Source: Lithodes maja
Lineage: Eukaryota > Arthropoda > Malacostraca > Decapoda > Lithodidae
Direction of reading: 5' to 3'
Length of the DNA: 64,000 bases
NCBI GenBank assembly: GCA_037953745.1
Contig: JBAKBP010004299.1
Coordinates: forward strand, 62,001 to 126,000
The notes under the pieces were generated by a model, which was given only the letters and a program-made list of their open reading frames with translations, was not told where the DNA came from and ran no database searches. The translations under genes and the position numbers were made by a program. Shown here piece by piece: positions 41,718 to 51,853 of the stretch. Position 1 is the first letter of the stretch. Each line of letters starts with the position of its first letter.

Positions 41718-44639
41718 ATGGATACTAGCCCAAAAAGTGATTCCCTTGTGTCCGATTCCACGCTCCCTTCGACGCCTGCCCATGTTCGTCGCGCCCTAAC
41801 GCAAAGGCACATACAAGATGCGTTGACTCCCGGAGGTATTGAAATAGCTTTGAGGAGTTATGAACGTGGTGAAGGACAAAATAGTGTTGATGACTTGGCC
41901 AGTGATAGCTCCGAGTCTTATCAGTCTCACTATAGTGAAGATTTTGACGATCTACACGAAATTCATGAAAGAGACACGCTTTTTATTGGATTTGAGCATG
42001 ACGATGAAAGTGATGATAGTACTGAACGTGATATAGTTGTGCAAGGTGATGAGAGTGTAGTGAGAGTGAGCGAATGGGACAGCACTAGGTCGACTGCCAA
42101 GTTTAGGTTGAGTGACACGACACCTAGCCCTTCGCCAGCTAAATCCCCATTCAAGATACGTTTCTATAAGAAGCAAGTTCTGAAAAAGGCGGCCGCGGCA
42201 GCCAGGAAAGAGGCCCTAAAACTTGGTGAGGGAGCAGTGCGTGAGGGTGCCAGTGAGGCTGAGCGTGAGGCTGAGGTTGACCCGCCATTGTCTTCCTTAT
42301 CTACCCACGCCACCCAAGTTGCCCCAGGCGCCCGCCATTCTTCCCCACCACCACCAGCACTGCCTAGGGTTGAGGACCCCCCACTTTCGGCCTATTTACC
42401 CCCTATTTCCCCCGAGAGGAGACATACTACTAAAGAAAAGGGAAAAGGGAGAAAATATGTTAAAAAAGGAGCTACAAGTAGGCGCTCTTTGTTCGAGGCT
42501 CCCGCGGCTTCCACCCCTGCCGCTCCCAGCCATACGCCCCCGCAAGTTTCCCCAGGGTCCACCCCACCTCTCCAGCCTACAACAGAGGTTCCTGATGATG
42601 TTTTTGACCTCGCATCCATACCTGCACCTACAGACACTGAACCAGTGCTGTCTACGACTCGTCGTAGGCCAAGGAGCCCCGAACCTCTGCATGAAGATGA
42701 CAGAGCCTCACCTGCCACTCCTTCCCCACCTCGCCGACCTACACGCCGCCCACGCATCATTCGTTCCCCGCGAGATTATGAGGGGGGGTCTGAAGATGAA
42801 GGGCACCTCACAGATGACTCTGGCCATGATTACCTGGGTCCACCGTCAGGGCAAGATGACGGCTCTGACGACAACGACGATGACTTTATGGACATCGACG
42901 ACCCTCAACCCAGACGCTTTGCCCAGGGCCGTCGTGCTCCTGGCCGCCCTGGCCGCCGGGCTGGGCCTGGGCGCCGTCGCGCTCCTGGCCGCCCTAGGGT
43001 GCGCGCCGCCAAAGTTCGTGGGCGTGCTGCCCCAGCTGTAGCTCCTCGTCAGCGTCGCCAGAAGGACGCATTTTATATTTTCAACTGGCAGGATGTGGCT
43101 GCTGATGAAGTGATTGACCCTGATGTAACCCCTTTTGATGAGGTACAGGATGCTTCAGGAGTTACCCCAAGTTTTCCTGCAGGCCCCAATGCTCGACCAC
43201 ATGAGCTTTTTGAGGCATTTTTTGATAAGGAGGTTACTGACTTTGTCATACAAGAGACAAATAAGCACTACCAAATCCAGGTTAACTTTTTTGGCAAGGT
43301 GACCAAGGGCCACATGAAGCGGTGGACCCCAGTGACTCATCCCGAGTTCATGGTGTTCCTGGCAATCACCATGCTAATGCCTCATGTGAAGAAGCACAGG
43401 TTGGCTGACTATTGGATCACCAAAGATCTGATATCCACCCCTGCCTTCGGGAAATACATCTCTCGGGACCGGTACCTCGACATCCTCGGAGCGCTCCATC
43501 TTGTCACCAACACCGACATGCATCTCCCTGACAAACTGTGGAAGATTAGGACGTTGTACGAGATGATGAGAGAACGTTTCACGTCCTACTTCATGCCCTT
43601 CTGCAACGTCTGTATTGACGAGTCTCTTGTGCTGTTCCGGGGAAAGCTGAGCTTCAGGCAGTACATCCCCTCAAAGAGACATCGCTTTGGTATAAAGTTC
43701 TTTGTGCTGTGCGATTGCAAAACTGGCTATGTCCTGGACTTCCTGGTCTACAGCGGGAAGGAAGGGGACGTGGAAATAGACCCCCTCATTGGCTTTGGCG
43801 GAGCAGTGGTTCAAGCCATGATGAACCGGTACTTCCAGAAGAATCACGTCCTCTACACGGACAACTACTACACGTCCCCCACTCTCTCAAAGTACCTCCA
43901 TCAGCGCAAGACGGGGACTGTAGGCACAGTTAGAGCGAAAAGGAAGGGCATGCCAAGTTTCCCTCCTAAAACAAAGAAAGGCGATGTCTTCAAGAAGAAG
44001 TCGGGACCCATTCTGGCTATCCACTGGCACGACCAGCGGAAGGTCAACCTCCTGAGCACCGTCCACAAGGGGGAAATGGTTGAGACTGGCAAGGTGGATC
44101 GCCGCACCCAAGTCAGGGTGACCAAGCCCGATGCTGTAATGGACTACAACATAAATATGAGGCTGGTGGACAAGTCCGACATGCAGATAGGCTTCATCGA
44201 CTGTCTGCGTACCTCGTGCAGATGGTACAAAAAGTTCTTTCTGCACATGGTGGACATGTCAATGCTGAATGCCTACAATATCTACAGGCTTCGGAATCCG
44301 CGCACACCCAGGAAGTTCAGTAGCCAGCGGAGGTTCCAAAAACAGGTGTTGGTGGAGCTCCTGGACAGGTATGCTATGCCACAGAGGGCAGTGGCACAAC
44401 CTGGGCGCCCCGTTCAGGACCGCATGCAGTGTGCACAGTATCTAAATGTGCACAAGCTCGGTTACCTGCCTCTGGAACGAGATGGAGTCACCATTAGCAG
44501 AAGGCGGTGCCATGTCTGCTGGAACAGCCAGGTGAGGCCGAGGAAGCAGAAAAAGACCACCATGCAGTGTGTGGAGTGCCAGCTGTCACTATGTGCTATA
44601 CCGTGCTTTGCTGAATACCACACCAAGCAGGAGTACTAA
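41718..44639 (+). CDS. piggyBac-family transposase D, 973 aa, intact
   Basis: Start MDTSPKSDS, as in A. Against A I count about 20 substitutions and two small in-frame indels (one Asp fewer in the acidic run; GRPGRRAGPG against GRRAGPG), most of them in the N-terminal extension. Catalytic Asp are at about 634, 715, 818 and 821. The C-terminal Cys-rich domain (CHVC, CVEC, CAIPCF, YHTKQEY) is identical to that of A. The clustering of changes in the disordered part, with conserved catalytic and DNA-binding parts, is what selection on transposase function would give. No break is seen. Confidence 0.93.
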   Translation: MDTSPKSDSLVSDSTLPSTPAHVRRALTQRHIQDALTPGGIEIALRSYERGEGQNSVDDLASDSSESYQSHYSEDFDDLHEIHERDTLFIGFEHDDESDDSTERDIVVQGDESVVRVSEWDSTRSTAKFRLSDTTPSPSPAKSPFKIRFYKKQVLKKAAAAARKEALKLGEGAVREGASEAEREAEVDPPLSSLSTHATQVAPGARHSSPPPPALPRVEDPPLSAYLPPISPERRHTTKEKGKGRKYVKKGATSRRSLFEAPAASTPAAPSHTPPQVSPGSTPPLQPTTEVPDDVFDLASIPAPTDTEPVLSTTRRRPRSPEPLHEDDRASPATPSPPRRPTRRPRIIRSPRDYEGGSEDEGHLTDDSGHDYLGPPSGQDDGSDDNDDDFMDIDDPQPRRFAQGRRAPGRPGRRAGPGRRRAPGRPRVRAAKVRGRAAPAVAPRQRRQKDAFYIFNWQDVAADEVIDPDVTPFDEVQDASGVTPSFPAGPNARPHELFEAFFDKEVTDFVIQETNKHYQIQVNFFGKVTKGHMKRWTPVTHPEFMVFLAITMLMPHVKKHRLADYWITKDLISTPAFGKYISRDRYLDILGALHLVTNTDMHLPDKLWKIRTLYEMMRERFTSYFMPFCNVCIDESLVLFRGKLSFRQYIPSKRHRFGIKFFVLCDCKTGYVLDFLVYSGKEGDVEIDPLIGFGGAVVQAMMNRYFQKNHVLYTDNYYTSPTLSKYLHQRKTGTVGTVRAKRKGMPSFPPKTKKGDVFKKKSGPILAIHWHDQRKVNLLSTVHKGEMVETGKVDRRTQVRVTKPDAVMDYNINMRLVDKSDMQIGFIDCLRTSCRWYKKFFLHMVDMSMLNAYNIYRLRNPRTPRKFSSQRRFQKQVLVELLDRYAMPQRAVAQPGRPVQDRMQCAQYLNVHKLGYLPLERDGVTISRRRCHVCWNSQVRPRKQKKTTMQCVECQLSLCAIPCFAEYHTKQEY

Positions 44640-44819
44640 CTAATAATCATAGTGAAAGTACCAAAGACTGACAATATGCATGTATATAGGCAACAAGTGG
44701 AAATAAAACAATGTACAGGTGTATTGTGATAAAAAAGTCATGTATTATGAAAACATATATAAATAAGTGAAAAAAGACACAATAAATTGTATATAAAACG
44801 TTTACAAAGCATATAACTA

Positions 44820-45345
44820 AGTGAAAGTGACACATGACATAATATTAGATGGCCAAAGTATAATAAGCACCTGTGATAACGAATAATCAGTTCCTAATAT
44901 AACAATAACCTACCTCAATTACTAATAAAATGTACCGTATCAAGTGAAAATGAGCATTATCAGTGACAGTGACACTCTCTCAAGCATATTTACCAAAGTG
45001 AAAGTGACACACGAACTAATATTAGATGGCCAAAGTATAATAAACACCTGTGATAACGAATAATCAGTGCCTAATATAACAATAACCTACCTCAATTACT
45101 AATAAAATGTACCGTATCAAGTGAAAATGAGCATTATCAGTGACAGTGACACTCTCTCAAGCATATTTACCAAAGTGAAAGTGACACACGAACTAATATT
45201 AGATGGCCAAAGTATAATAAATACCTGTGATAACGAATAATCAGTGTGTAATATAACAATAACCAGCATCAATTACTCATAAAAACTACGGTATCGAGTG
45301 AAAATGTGAAATATTAGTGACAATGATAGCCTAATACACATATTT
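44820..45345 (+). repeat. 177-bp tandem repeat, about three units, in piggyBac D
   Basis: Units start at 44820, 44997 and 45174, exactly 177 bp apart, with the third decaying after about 125 bp. Element A has the same structure with one unit fewer, so unit number changes even between copies that are about 98% identical. Confidence 0.88.
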
Positions 45346-45815
45346 TATATAATTGGACTCCAAATAACTATAATAACATCACTATCAATACATAAAATCG
45401 CCTCCGGGAGGTAAAAAGTTTGGCGCGACGAGTGGCTAAGTGCGCAGTAGGTTAGCCAAGCCGGGGCCTGGGCCAAGGCGACGCATCCGAACGCGGGATG
45501 ATTTTCACGCATAAAAATCACTCCACTTCCCGCGCTCACCATTATGCAATCACTTGGGCTAGAGACCTCTACTCAACGGCATTCTACACATGAAGGTTTG
45601 TGCAACATTTTTTTTTTTTTTTTATAACTTTGTGTAACGTATTTCAGGAGTAACAGGTGAATCAACATGGACCAAAATTCCTGAAAACCCCCGGTCACAG
45701 AGTACAGTCACGATCTACCCTAGCCGGGGTTGGAGGGTTAAACAAGAGAGTTTAATAAAAAGAGTGAAAAACTGAGGAGTAGCTAAAAAGAACAGTTTTA
45801 ACACATGCCCGTCAT

Positions 45816-47414
45816 TCATAGTAATGCAAAAACATAGACTTGTCTGAAACCAAAAAGGTACTGTACCCAAAATCCTATTTCTTCAAAAACCAACAAAAAC
45901 ACTGAACACAAGAACAAAACACAAATTTCAATGTGGCAAAAACACTTATGTACTGGAACAATACCTAATCCCAAACTTGCAATCCAGTGTTGCAAACCCG
46001 TACACCCCCCCCCCCCCCTTTTGTCAAATAAAACAAAGGAAAAGAACGAGGGACAAGGGGGGGAAGACCAGGGATCTTCGCCAGAGCACCAGGAAACACG
46101 ACCCCCGAGAGCAATCACCGGCCGAGGGGGTCGAACACTGGACACGGAGAGGTAGGAGGAGATGAAGGAATGGATAGAAGACCACAAAACCGCTGAGGCG
46201 ATGGCAGGTAAGGATCGACGTGGCAGGAACCGGAAGGAGGCAGCAAAGGATCTGACATCGTGCGCAGAACCCCTACAAACAGGGTGACGGGCACGAAAGG
46301 GCCGACAAACGTGGTGGCCCATCTGCACCTGCGAGAGCCTCCCACCTGTCCGAGGAGACACCCACACAGCAGTACCCGAAGGCGGCGCCACAGACGCAAC
46401 AGAGGAGTGCAAGGCTGACACCGGGCACAACACATGGCGAGGATGCCCACGCCGTAAAGCCTGGACGGCGAAAGGCTGGAAAACGGGGGCCTCCCTCCCA
46501 TGCGTGGTAACAAAAGGAGGGGAGGAGGCGAACGAGACGCCATGCAAGGACGGGGAGAATCGCACGCAGTCCCGGGGCCGTGACGCTAGTGCAGACACCC
46601 GATCCCCAGTGGCCAGAGCGACAAGGAAGAGTGGACGCCCGAGCAACGGAACCGGCGTAGCGGCCCTTGTATACGTGGGTGAAGCCAGAAGGACCAGAGC
46701 CCGCCCCAGATCCCACTGCGGAGGGACCTGGCGCGGAGGCGGTCGATCCCGGAAGGCAGCCGTCAGGAAGGAATCCAGCTCCTGTGGCGGAACGACAAGC
46801 CCAGCGACGGACCCAAAGACCCCCCGGACGGCAGACAAGTGGGTACGTATAGCGTCGACTTGAAAGCGACGTGTACGGAAGAGGTGAAACAAGGAGCGTA
46901 GGACGAGGGAAGGAGAGCCAACCGGCAGGCGAGTGGCCTGTAGCCACCTAGTAAAAGACCTCCAGCGGGACCCGTAAGTCCCCCAAGGAGAAGACGGCCA
47001 GGAACGCTGCAGGAAGCCAGTCAGGGCCCGGCCGGGGACCGGGAGCCACCAGGCCTCATGAACAAGCACGATGCGAAGGCCAACGAGGTCCGCAGGTCCC
47101 CAACCTAGCCCAAGTGGAAGCCGGAGACAGGTAGAGGGACCGGACTCGGGCACCACCGCGGCAACCGGGCGGACCAAGTCCGTGCCGGCCACAGAGGCGC
47201 GAGGAGCCAGACGCAGCCGTGGTACAGCCGCAGCTTCGCGAGGACTGGGCACATCAACAGAGCGTCTGGTGGCGGAAAGATGCATATCGACCGCCACCTG
47301 TACCAGGCTACCAGAAAAGCGTCCGGACCCCCCCCAGAGTGCGAGGCCAGAGGGAGAGGTCCAGAGGCAACTGGCGCGGCACCCCCGATGCGAACAAGGC
47401 GACCTCCGGAACAC
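45816..47414 (-). CDS. DIRS-like tyrosine recombinase
   Basis: The 532-residue open frame carries the catalytic set of tyrosine recombinases: R272 (ATGDRVSAL), H385 and R388 (AHDVRSF), W411 (VLWSS) and the nucleophile Y421 (SSYLS), with the spacing usual for DIRS enzymes. The N-terminal core-binding part contains WRSFTRWL and HLSAVRGVF. In the family this enzyme integrates a circular DNA intermediate. The frame upstream of about residue 110 is linker sequence out of frame with the RNase H linker, so the true protein start is unknown. The residues after about 435 look like read-through into the 3' region. Confidence 0.85.
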   Translation of the reverse strand: MFRRSPCSHRGCRASCLWTSPSGLALWGGSGRFSGSLVQVAVDMHLSATRRSVDVPSPREAAAVPRLRLAPRASVAGTDLVRPVAAVVPESGPSTCLRLPLGLGWGPADLVGLRIVLVHEAWWLPVPGRALTGFLQRSWPSSPWGTYGSRWRSFTRWLQATRLPVGSPSLVLRSLFHLFRTRRFQVDAIRTHLSAVRGVFGSVAGLVVPPQELDSFLTAAFRDRPPPRQVPPQWDLGRALVLLASPTYTRAATPVPLLGRPLFLVALATGDRVSALASRPRDCVRFSPSLHGVSFASSPPFVTTHGREAPVFQPFAVQALRRGHPRHVLCPVSALHSSVASVAPPSGTAVWVSPRTGGRLSQVQMGHHVCRPFRARHPVCRGSAHDVRSFAASFRFLPRRSLPAIASAVLWSSIHSFISSYLSVSSVRPPRPVIALGGRVSWCSGEDPWSSPPCPSFFSFVLFDKRGGGGCTGLQHWIASLGLGIVPVHKCFCHIEICVLFLCSVFLLVFEEIGFWVQYLFGFRQVYVFALL

Positions 47415-48938
47415 CTCAGGAAGCCGGGAGGTCGGCGAACACAGTCCGTTTCATCGCCCATTCTACAAGAACGCCCTGCCCTCTCGACTGGGCGGCCGCC
47501 CACAGGGTGGTAGGCGGCATGCAAGGAGAAGGGGTGTCGGTCTGCGAGGAAGAACAACTCCACCGAGACCCCCAATAGAGTCAACGACCTGGAGGACCCC
47601 CGCATAAGGAAACAGGGGACAGCTTGTCTGAGTGTCCAACCCGAAGGCCACCGACTTACCCCGAAGGGCCAGCGCGTGGTCCCGCAGGAAGAACAAAGGA
47701 ACCAACAGTCCGAGGGCATAGACGGGTAAGTGGAGGGAGACCCACCCATCGGCCGGGAAGTGGACGTCCCAGGTTCGATCGGGAACCTCACCCAACCTCG
47801 CTCGACGTATTTGTGGCTACCCAGACAGTCGGCGGGGGGGCGGTCCAGGGCACAGCCGCAGAGAGCGAGCCCCGAGCAACCCAGCGACCGAAGTGTCTGC
47901 GAACGGTACGCGGGAGCGGCAGGAGCCGATCCATAGGGGCAACGGAAACACCGCGGTGCCCATGAGGAGGAGGCGGCGTAGCCAGAGGCTCCCTAAGGGA
48001 AGGGGCAGAGCGGCCCAATGCAGCGAACCCACGAACGAGTCCCAGAGCCACCCCGGGAGGGAGACCGAGTGCAACACGGCGAAGACCTTCCACCGAAGGT
48101 GCACCGCGGCCGGCAGACCCCGGGTCACCGTAGCGCTGGACAAAACCCATGCGAGACCGACCCATGGCACGACACGCGACGGGGTCAAGCGTGACTTGGG
48201 AACATCGAAGGGGAACCCTAACCGTGCGATGTTGCGAACGACTGTGAGGGCGTCGCCAATGCACAGTCCTAGGGCGTCGGAAACTACCAACCAATCGGCC
48301 ATGGAAAACAGGATCTGGAGCCCGCTCCTGAGGAGAGGACCCAGAGCCTGCCCCACCAGTGCGGAGAAGATCTGCGGCGCGATGTGGAGACCGAAGGGAA
48401 GGCCGTCGAACAGGAACACACGATCGGAAGTCCGAACGGCCAAGAATCGCTGGAAGCGAGGATGGAGAGGAACGAGCCAAGACGCATCCTGGAGGGCCAG
48501 CGACACTACCCACGACAGAGGGCACAGGGCCAGGCGTACCAGGGGTACCGGCAGCATCCGAAACCGTGTGTGCACGATGTGCCCGTTGAGGGCCGACAGA
48601 TCCACCACCGGTCGCATCGCGTCGCAGTTCGGCGACGGTACCAGAAAGACACGGGAGAGGAAAACCGGGTGACCGGCGGTCAACTCCCTCGACGTTACCC
48701 AGCTCGGGCATGGAAGTGAACACGTGGGCCACCTCTGAAGAGATGGGCCGGCGTCGGTGACAAGAGCGGAGTGGGGGTCTGGACGTCCACCTCCAGGTGA
48801 GACCCCTCCGCGCAACCCGCCGCCCCCAACGTCCCTCGCGGCTACCGAGGGGCGCAAGGGCGAAAACAATCCAAGGGAGCACCCGAGAAGAGGGGAGCGA
48901 CCCGGTCGGCCAGGCGAGAAGGAGAACAAGGAGGCCAA
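47100..48938 (-). pseudogene. DIRS-like reverse transcriptase and RNase H with altered catalytic residues
   Basis: The RT frame 48938-47817 shows RPVVDL, motif A region VVSLALQDAS, motif B GLPFGLHIAPQIF and motif C region LFSMADWLVV. Aligned to DIRS RTs, residue 148 (motif A Asp) and residue 214 (first Asp of the Y-x-D-D motif) are both Ala; only D215 remains. The RNase H region has TNTS for TDAS and VYALG for the Leu-Glu-Leu motif, while a later Asp (GLDTQT) is kept. The frame shifts near the C8/G8 run at 47832-47839, near 47790 and near 47530. Linker similarity (PDAFLVAW, LLAPLWPARTW) confirms DIRS identity. Polymerase activity is not expected from this copy. Confidence 0.8.
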
Positions 48939-49389
48939 CCCAGAGAACTACACATTGTGTTGACGTGGAGGTACCCCCGGTACGGGCCGTGCGGGCATGA
49001 GCGCCACGTTGACCTCCTCTACCCCCCCCCAACCTCGTCGAAAAGGGCGGGCCACCCCAACCCCAGGCCGTCGCGGGGCTGACCCCGTCGAAGGGCGGCC
49101 GGAAGTGGAAGGCCGGCCAGCCCCGACACGGTGGGGATGAAAGGGGCAAGAACAGAAGTGCGAGGCGGAACCGACGCACTGGCCTGCAACGTCCCAGTCC
49201 TGCGCCCGTGCAAGGCGGCAGCACTTGCAGCAGCACCCCGAAGAGGACCGGCAGAAGGACGGGACTGAGAAGACCCCGCGCGCGACACAGCGCGTCGGTG
49301 CGTGACGTAAGCAGGGTCCGCAATGACACAGCGCATCGTCGCGTGTCGGAAGCAGGGGCCGCCAACAGAGAAGCGTAGCATTCCCAAGC

Positions 49390-51440
49390 ATCCTGCTTAA
49401 AAAACCCCGACGTATATAGCACAGAGTACAACAAACCCAGACGAATATCCAAGGGGGCCGGCCGGCAGAACGAGGACCGTACCGTCGGGCGTTGCCGAGT
49501 TGCCGCGCACAAAACCGCCTTCAGCTCGGGAACCAAAGACACCGCGAGCCGAAGGTGGACCCGCTGAACGCGGTCCAAACCCTCGCGAAGATCGCCTGGC
49601 GCAGACGCCTCGAAAAGCCGCAGGTGGTGAACAGACGTCTGGAGGGAACCTAAAGACAAGACAATAAGTCCGTCACCCTCTGTCGCAAGGGAAAAACCTT
49701 GGCGACAGAGGGCTGATCCGGGGGAGAGAAGAACGGGGTAGCAATAGAACAAAGTTCAAGAACGGGCGCGCTCATCCAGGACCAGAACACGCCGTCCAAC
49801 CCGCCGACAGACACAAGAGGAGGCAAAATCAGTGATGACTCCGGGGGAGGGACTGAAGGAGAGCCGTCGACGGATCGGTGTGTGAAGTCGAACCAGGCCT
49901 CCAATGGGAGAGGGTGACCGAGCATGATGGCTAAGCCAGGCGTACCGGCGTCGCACAAACCTGTCCCATAGGAGGACAGACCCGTCAACACAGCCAGGGA
50001 CTGAACAGCCGGAAGGATGTCAGGGCGGCTGAAGTCTGACCAGAGCGTAGGCCTGCAGAAGGGAGGGGGACCGTAGCAGGGGTAGGTAGGGTGAGGCGCT
50101 GAGGGTGAGTCACCGCCAAGAAGCGCGAGAAGAGGGAGTCTTCCATCGCCTCCAAGCGCCCGTCGAAGCGTGACACAACCCAGCCCTGCATAGCCGACAA
50201 TCGATCCGAGAGAGGCGCCCCCCCCCCCAGATTGGTCGGCCCGCATGGGCGAGCGTGAGCGTGAGCGAGACCCACGACACGAACCAGCAGCGTCGCGGCC
50301 CAAGGAAGGCGAGCGACGACGGTTGTGTCGCCGTTGAGGGACTCGTCCCCGATCACGAACGGCCGAGGGGGAAACAGCACCATCCCCCTCTTCCAGCGAC
50401 AGGTCAGCTCCTGAGAAAGAGGACCCCGAAACCACGCGAAACCCCACCGAGGCAAGAGGAGGGGTACCCCCCTGGCGAGACGGTAAGTGAAGGTCAGGAA
50501 GAGAAGAATGAGGAGGAGCAGGACGACGGGAGTGGGAAGGCCGGCCGGGTGAAAGGAGGCCAGAAGGAGCCGCGGGGGGAAACAGAGCAAGGATCCCCGG
50601 GGCTGAGATAACAGGGCGGCCCGACACCGAGGCGGAGGAGGGAGGGACCTCCACCGTGGGATGAGACCGTGAAGGAAGAATAGGCACTGAAGCAGGTGAA
50701 GTAGGAGAAGCAACGACATCCAGGCGGACCCTCCTGGACAGTGTAGGAGTAGGGAGCAGAGGGCCAGCTACAGCATGAACAACCGCGCGCGGAGAGGACA
50801 ACGTAAGAGGAAGTCGTCTGGGCTGGGGAAGCGGGCGGAAGGGAGTAGAGCCCCTATCCGTAGAGGCCAGGGGAGGGCGCACAGGGGCAGAGCCGCTAAC
50901 CCCGGCCTCAGGGCGAGAACCATGACGAGGGCGATGGGTGTCGTCAAGGCGATCAGGAGGACGATGAGGGGCAGTAGAGGACGGACGACGAGGCGAGCAA
51001 GAGCGTGGACGGAGCTGTGGAACCCCCCGACGATGGGACGACCGGCTGCGGGACCCAGGGGAGAGGGCCAGGTGAACGGCCTTCAGTCGGGTCAGGGATA
51101 CCCAGGGCGACGCGGATCCGGTCGGCAACAAAGGCCAGGGAACGGTGGCCCACAGTCCTAATGTGGCGGGAGACCATCGTCCACACCGACGGAAGGGAAG
51201 CAGAGGCCACAGCCGCCGCCGAGGAACCAGGGCCATGGTGCAGCACATCCACCAGGGCCAGACACGTGCCACACAGAGCAGGGAGGTAGGCCGTAGAGGA
51301 CACACAGAGCGAGTGGCGCAAGCAGGACTTGTGGCTCTCCAAGCACGGGGAGCGACAACCAAGGCGAAAGCAAGGCAGCCTACCTGCACTAGAAGAACAC
51401 ACACCATAATCAGCACGGCGAAGGAGTAAGTGGAGAGAAT
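49390..51440 (-). pseudogene. DIRS gag-like protein (E1), frameshifted
   Basis: The frame begins after a splice-acceptor-like TTCTAGTGCAG with a Cys/His-rich segment (CFRLGCRSPCLESHKSC), then VWTMVSRHIR and an Arg/Ser-rich region (SRSRSS). A 17-bp deletion relative to E2 at about 51068 moves the frame. It continues to about 49650, then shifts again near 49720 into a helical stretch (LQTSVHHLRLF to QDAWECYASLLA, ending about 49380). Gag-like function, packaging the RNA, is inferred from position and composition. The 17-bp loss shows that this copy is defective. Confidence 0.65.
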
Positions 51441-51710
51441 GTCCAAGAAGAACCAGGGAAGGAGCATGGGGAAACAGGAACACACATGCAAACAGGTATC
51501 CGTACTCACCCTAAACTGGGAGCACAGAGGTAGGTGAGGAGGGCGGCCGAGGCGGAAGAGCACTAGCAGAACCTGCAAAGATGGAGAAAGTGTTAACCAC
51601 CACTCAACATCTTACATGCAGGGCCTATAACACCAGTAAAGTGCATACACCAATATAGTATCAGGCAAAAAGATGACATAAAAAAAGTCAATAGTGAAAG
51701 CCAACTATTA

Positions 51711-51853
51711 CCGCAAATTTGTGGGCCAATGGAGGCATAACCGTACCGACACCACCCTCCCGCAATTTTGCGGGACCCCCCAACGATCTCCGCAAATTTG
51801 CGGGGAGCCGAAACGTCCCAGAGGACCGAATCGAGCTCCCGCAAATTTGCGGG
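51711..51853 (-). repeat. Four spaced 16-bp palindromes in the E1 leader
   Basis: The palindrome CCCGCAAATTTGCGGG or a close variant occurs at 51838-51853, 51790-51803, 51759-51774 (centre AATT extended by one) and 51711-51724 (one mismatch). Spacing is 30-50 bp. The same four occur in E2. They lie upstream of the gag-like frame and could be protein-binding sites or RNA hairpins. Confidence 0.8.

Larger units (their letters stand above)
41513..45741 (+). mobile_element. piggyBac element D (complete)
   Basis: TTAA at 41513-41516 and 45738-45741. Termini TTAACCCTTCAACCCCGG and (reverse complement) TTAACCCTCCAACCCCGG. It is inserted in the 3' region of E1 between the recombinase gene and the terminal repeat. 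Overall it is nearly identical to element A, with one more 177-bp unit. Confidence 0.93.

Noticed and set aside
40255..45345. A CRISPR-like array from the regular repeats
   Set aside because: The 177-bp units are contiguous tandem repeats without spacers, in a eukaryotic transposon.
48495..48497. The Ala residues in DIRS RT as a sequencing error
   Set aside because: Both substitutions are clean single-codon changes inside a long well-aligned frame, not at a homopolymer. Error is unlikely, though decay remains possible and is listed as the alternative.
46504..48719. Plus-strand Arg/Gly/Pro-rich frames over the DIRS region
   Set aside because: They are complementary-strand shadows of the GC-rich RT and recombinase genes, which have clear motifs on the minus strand.
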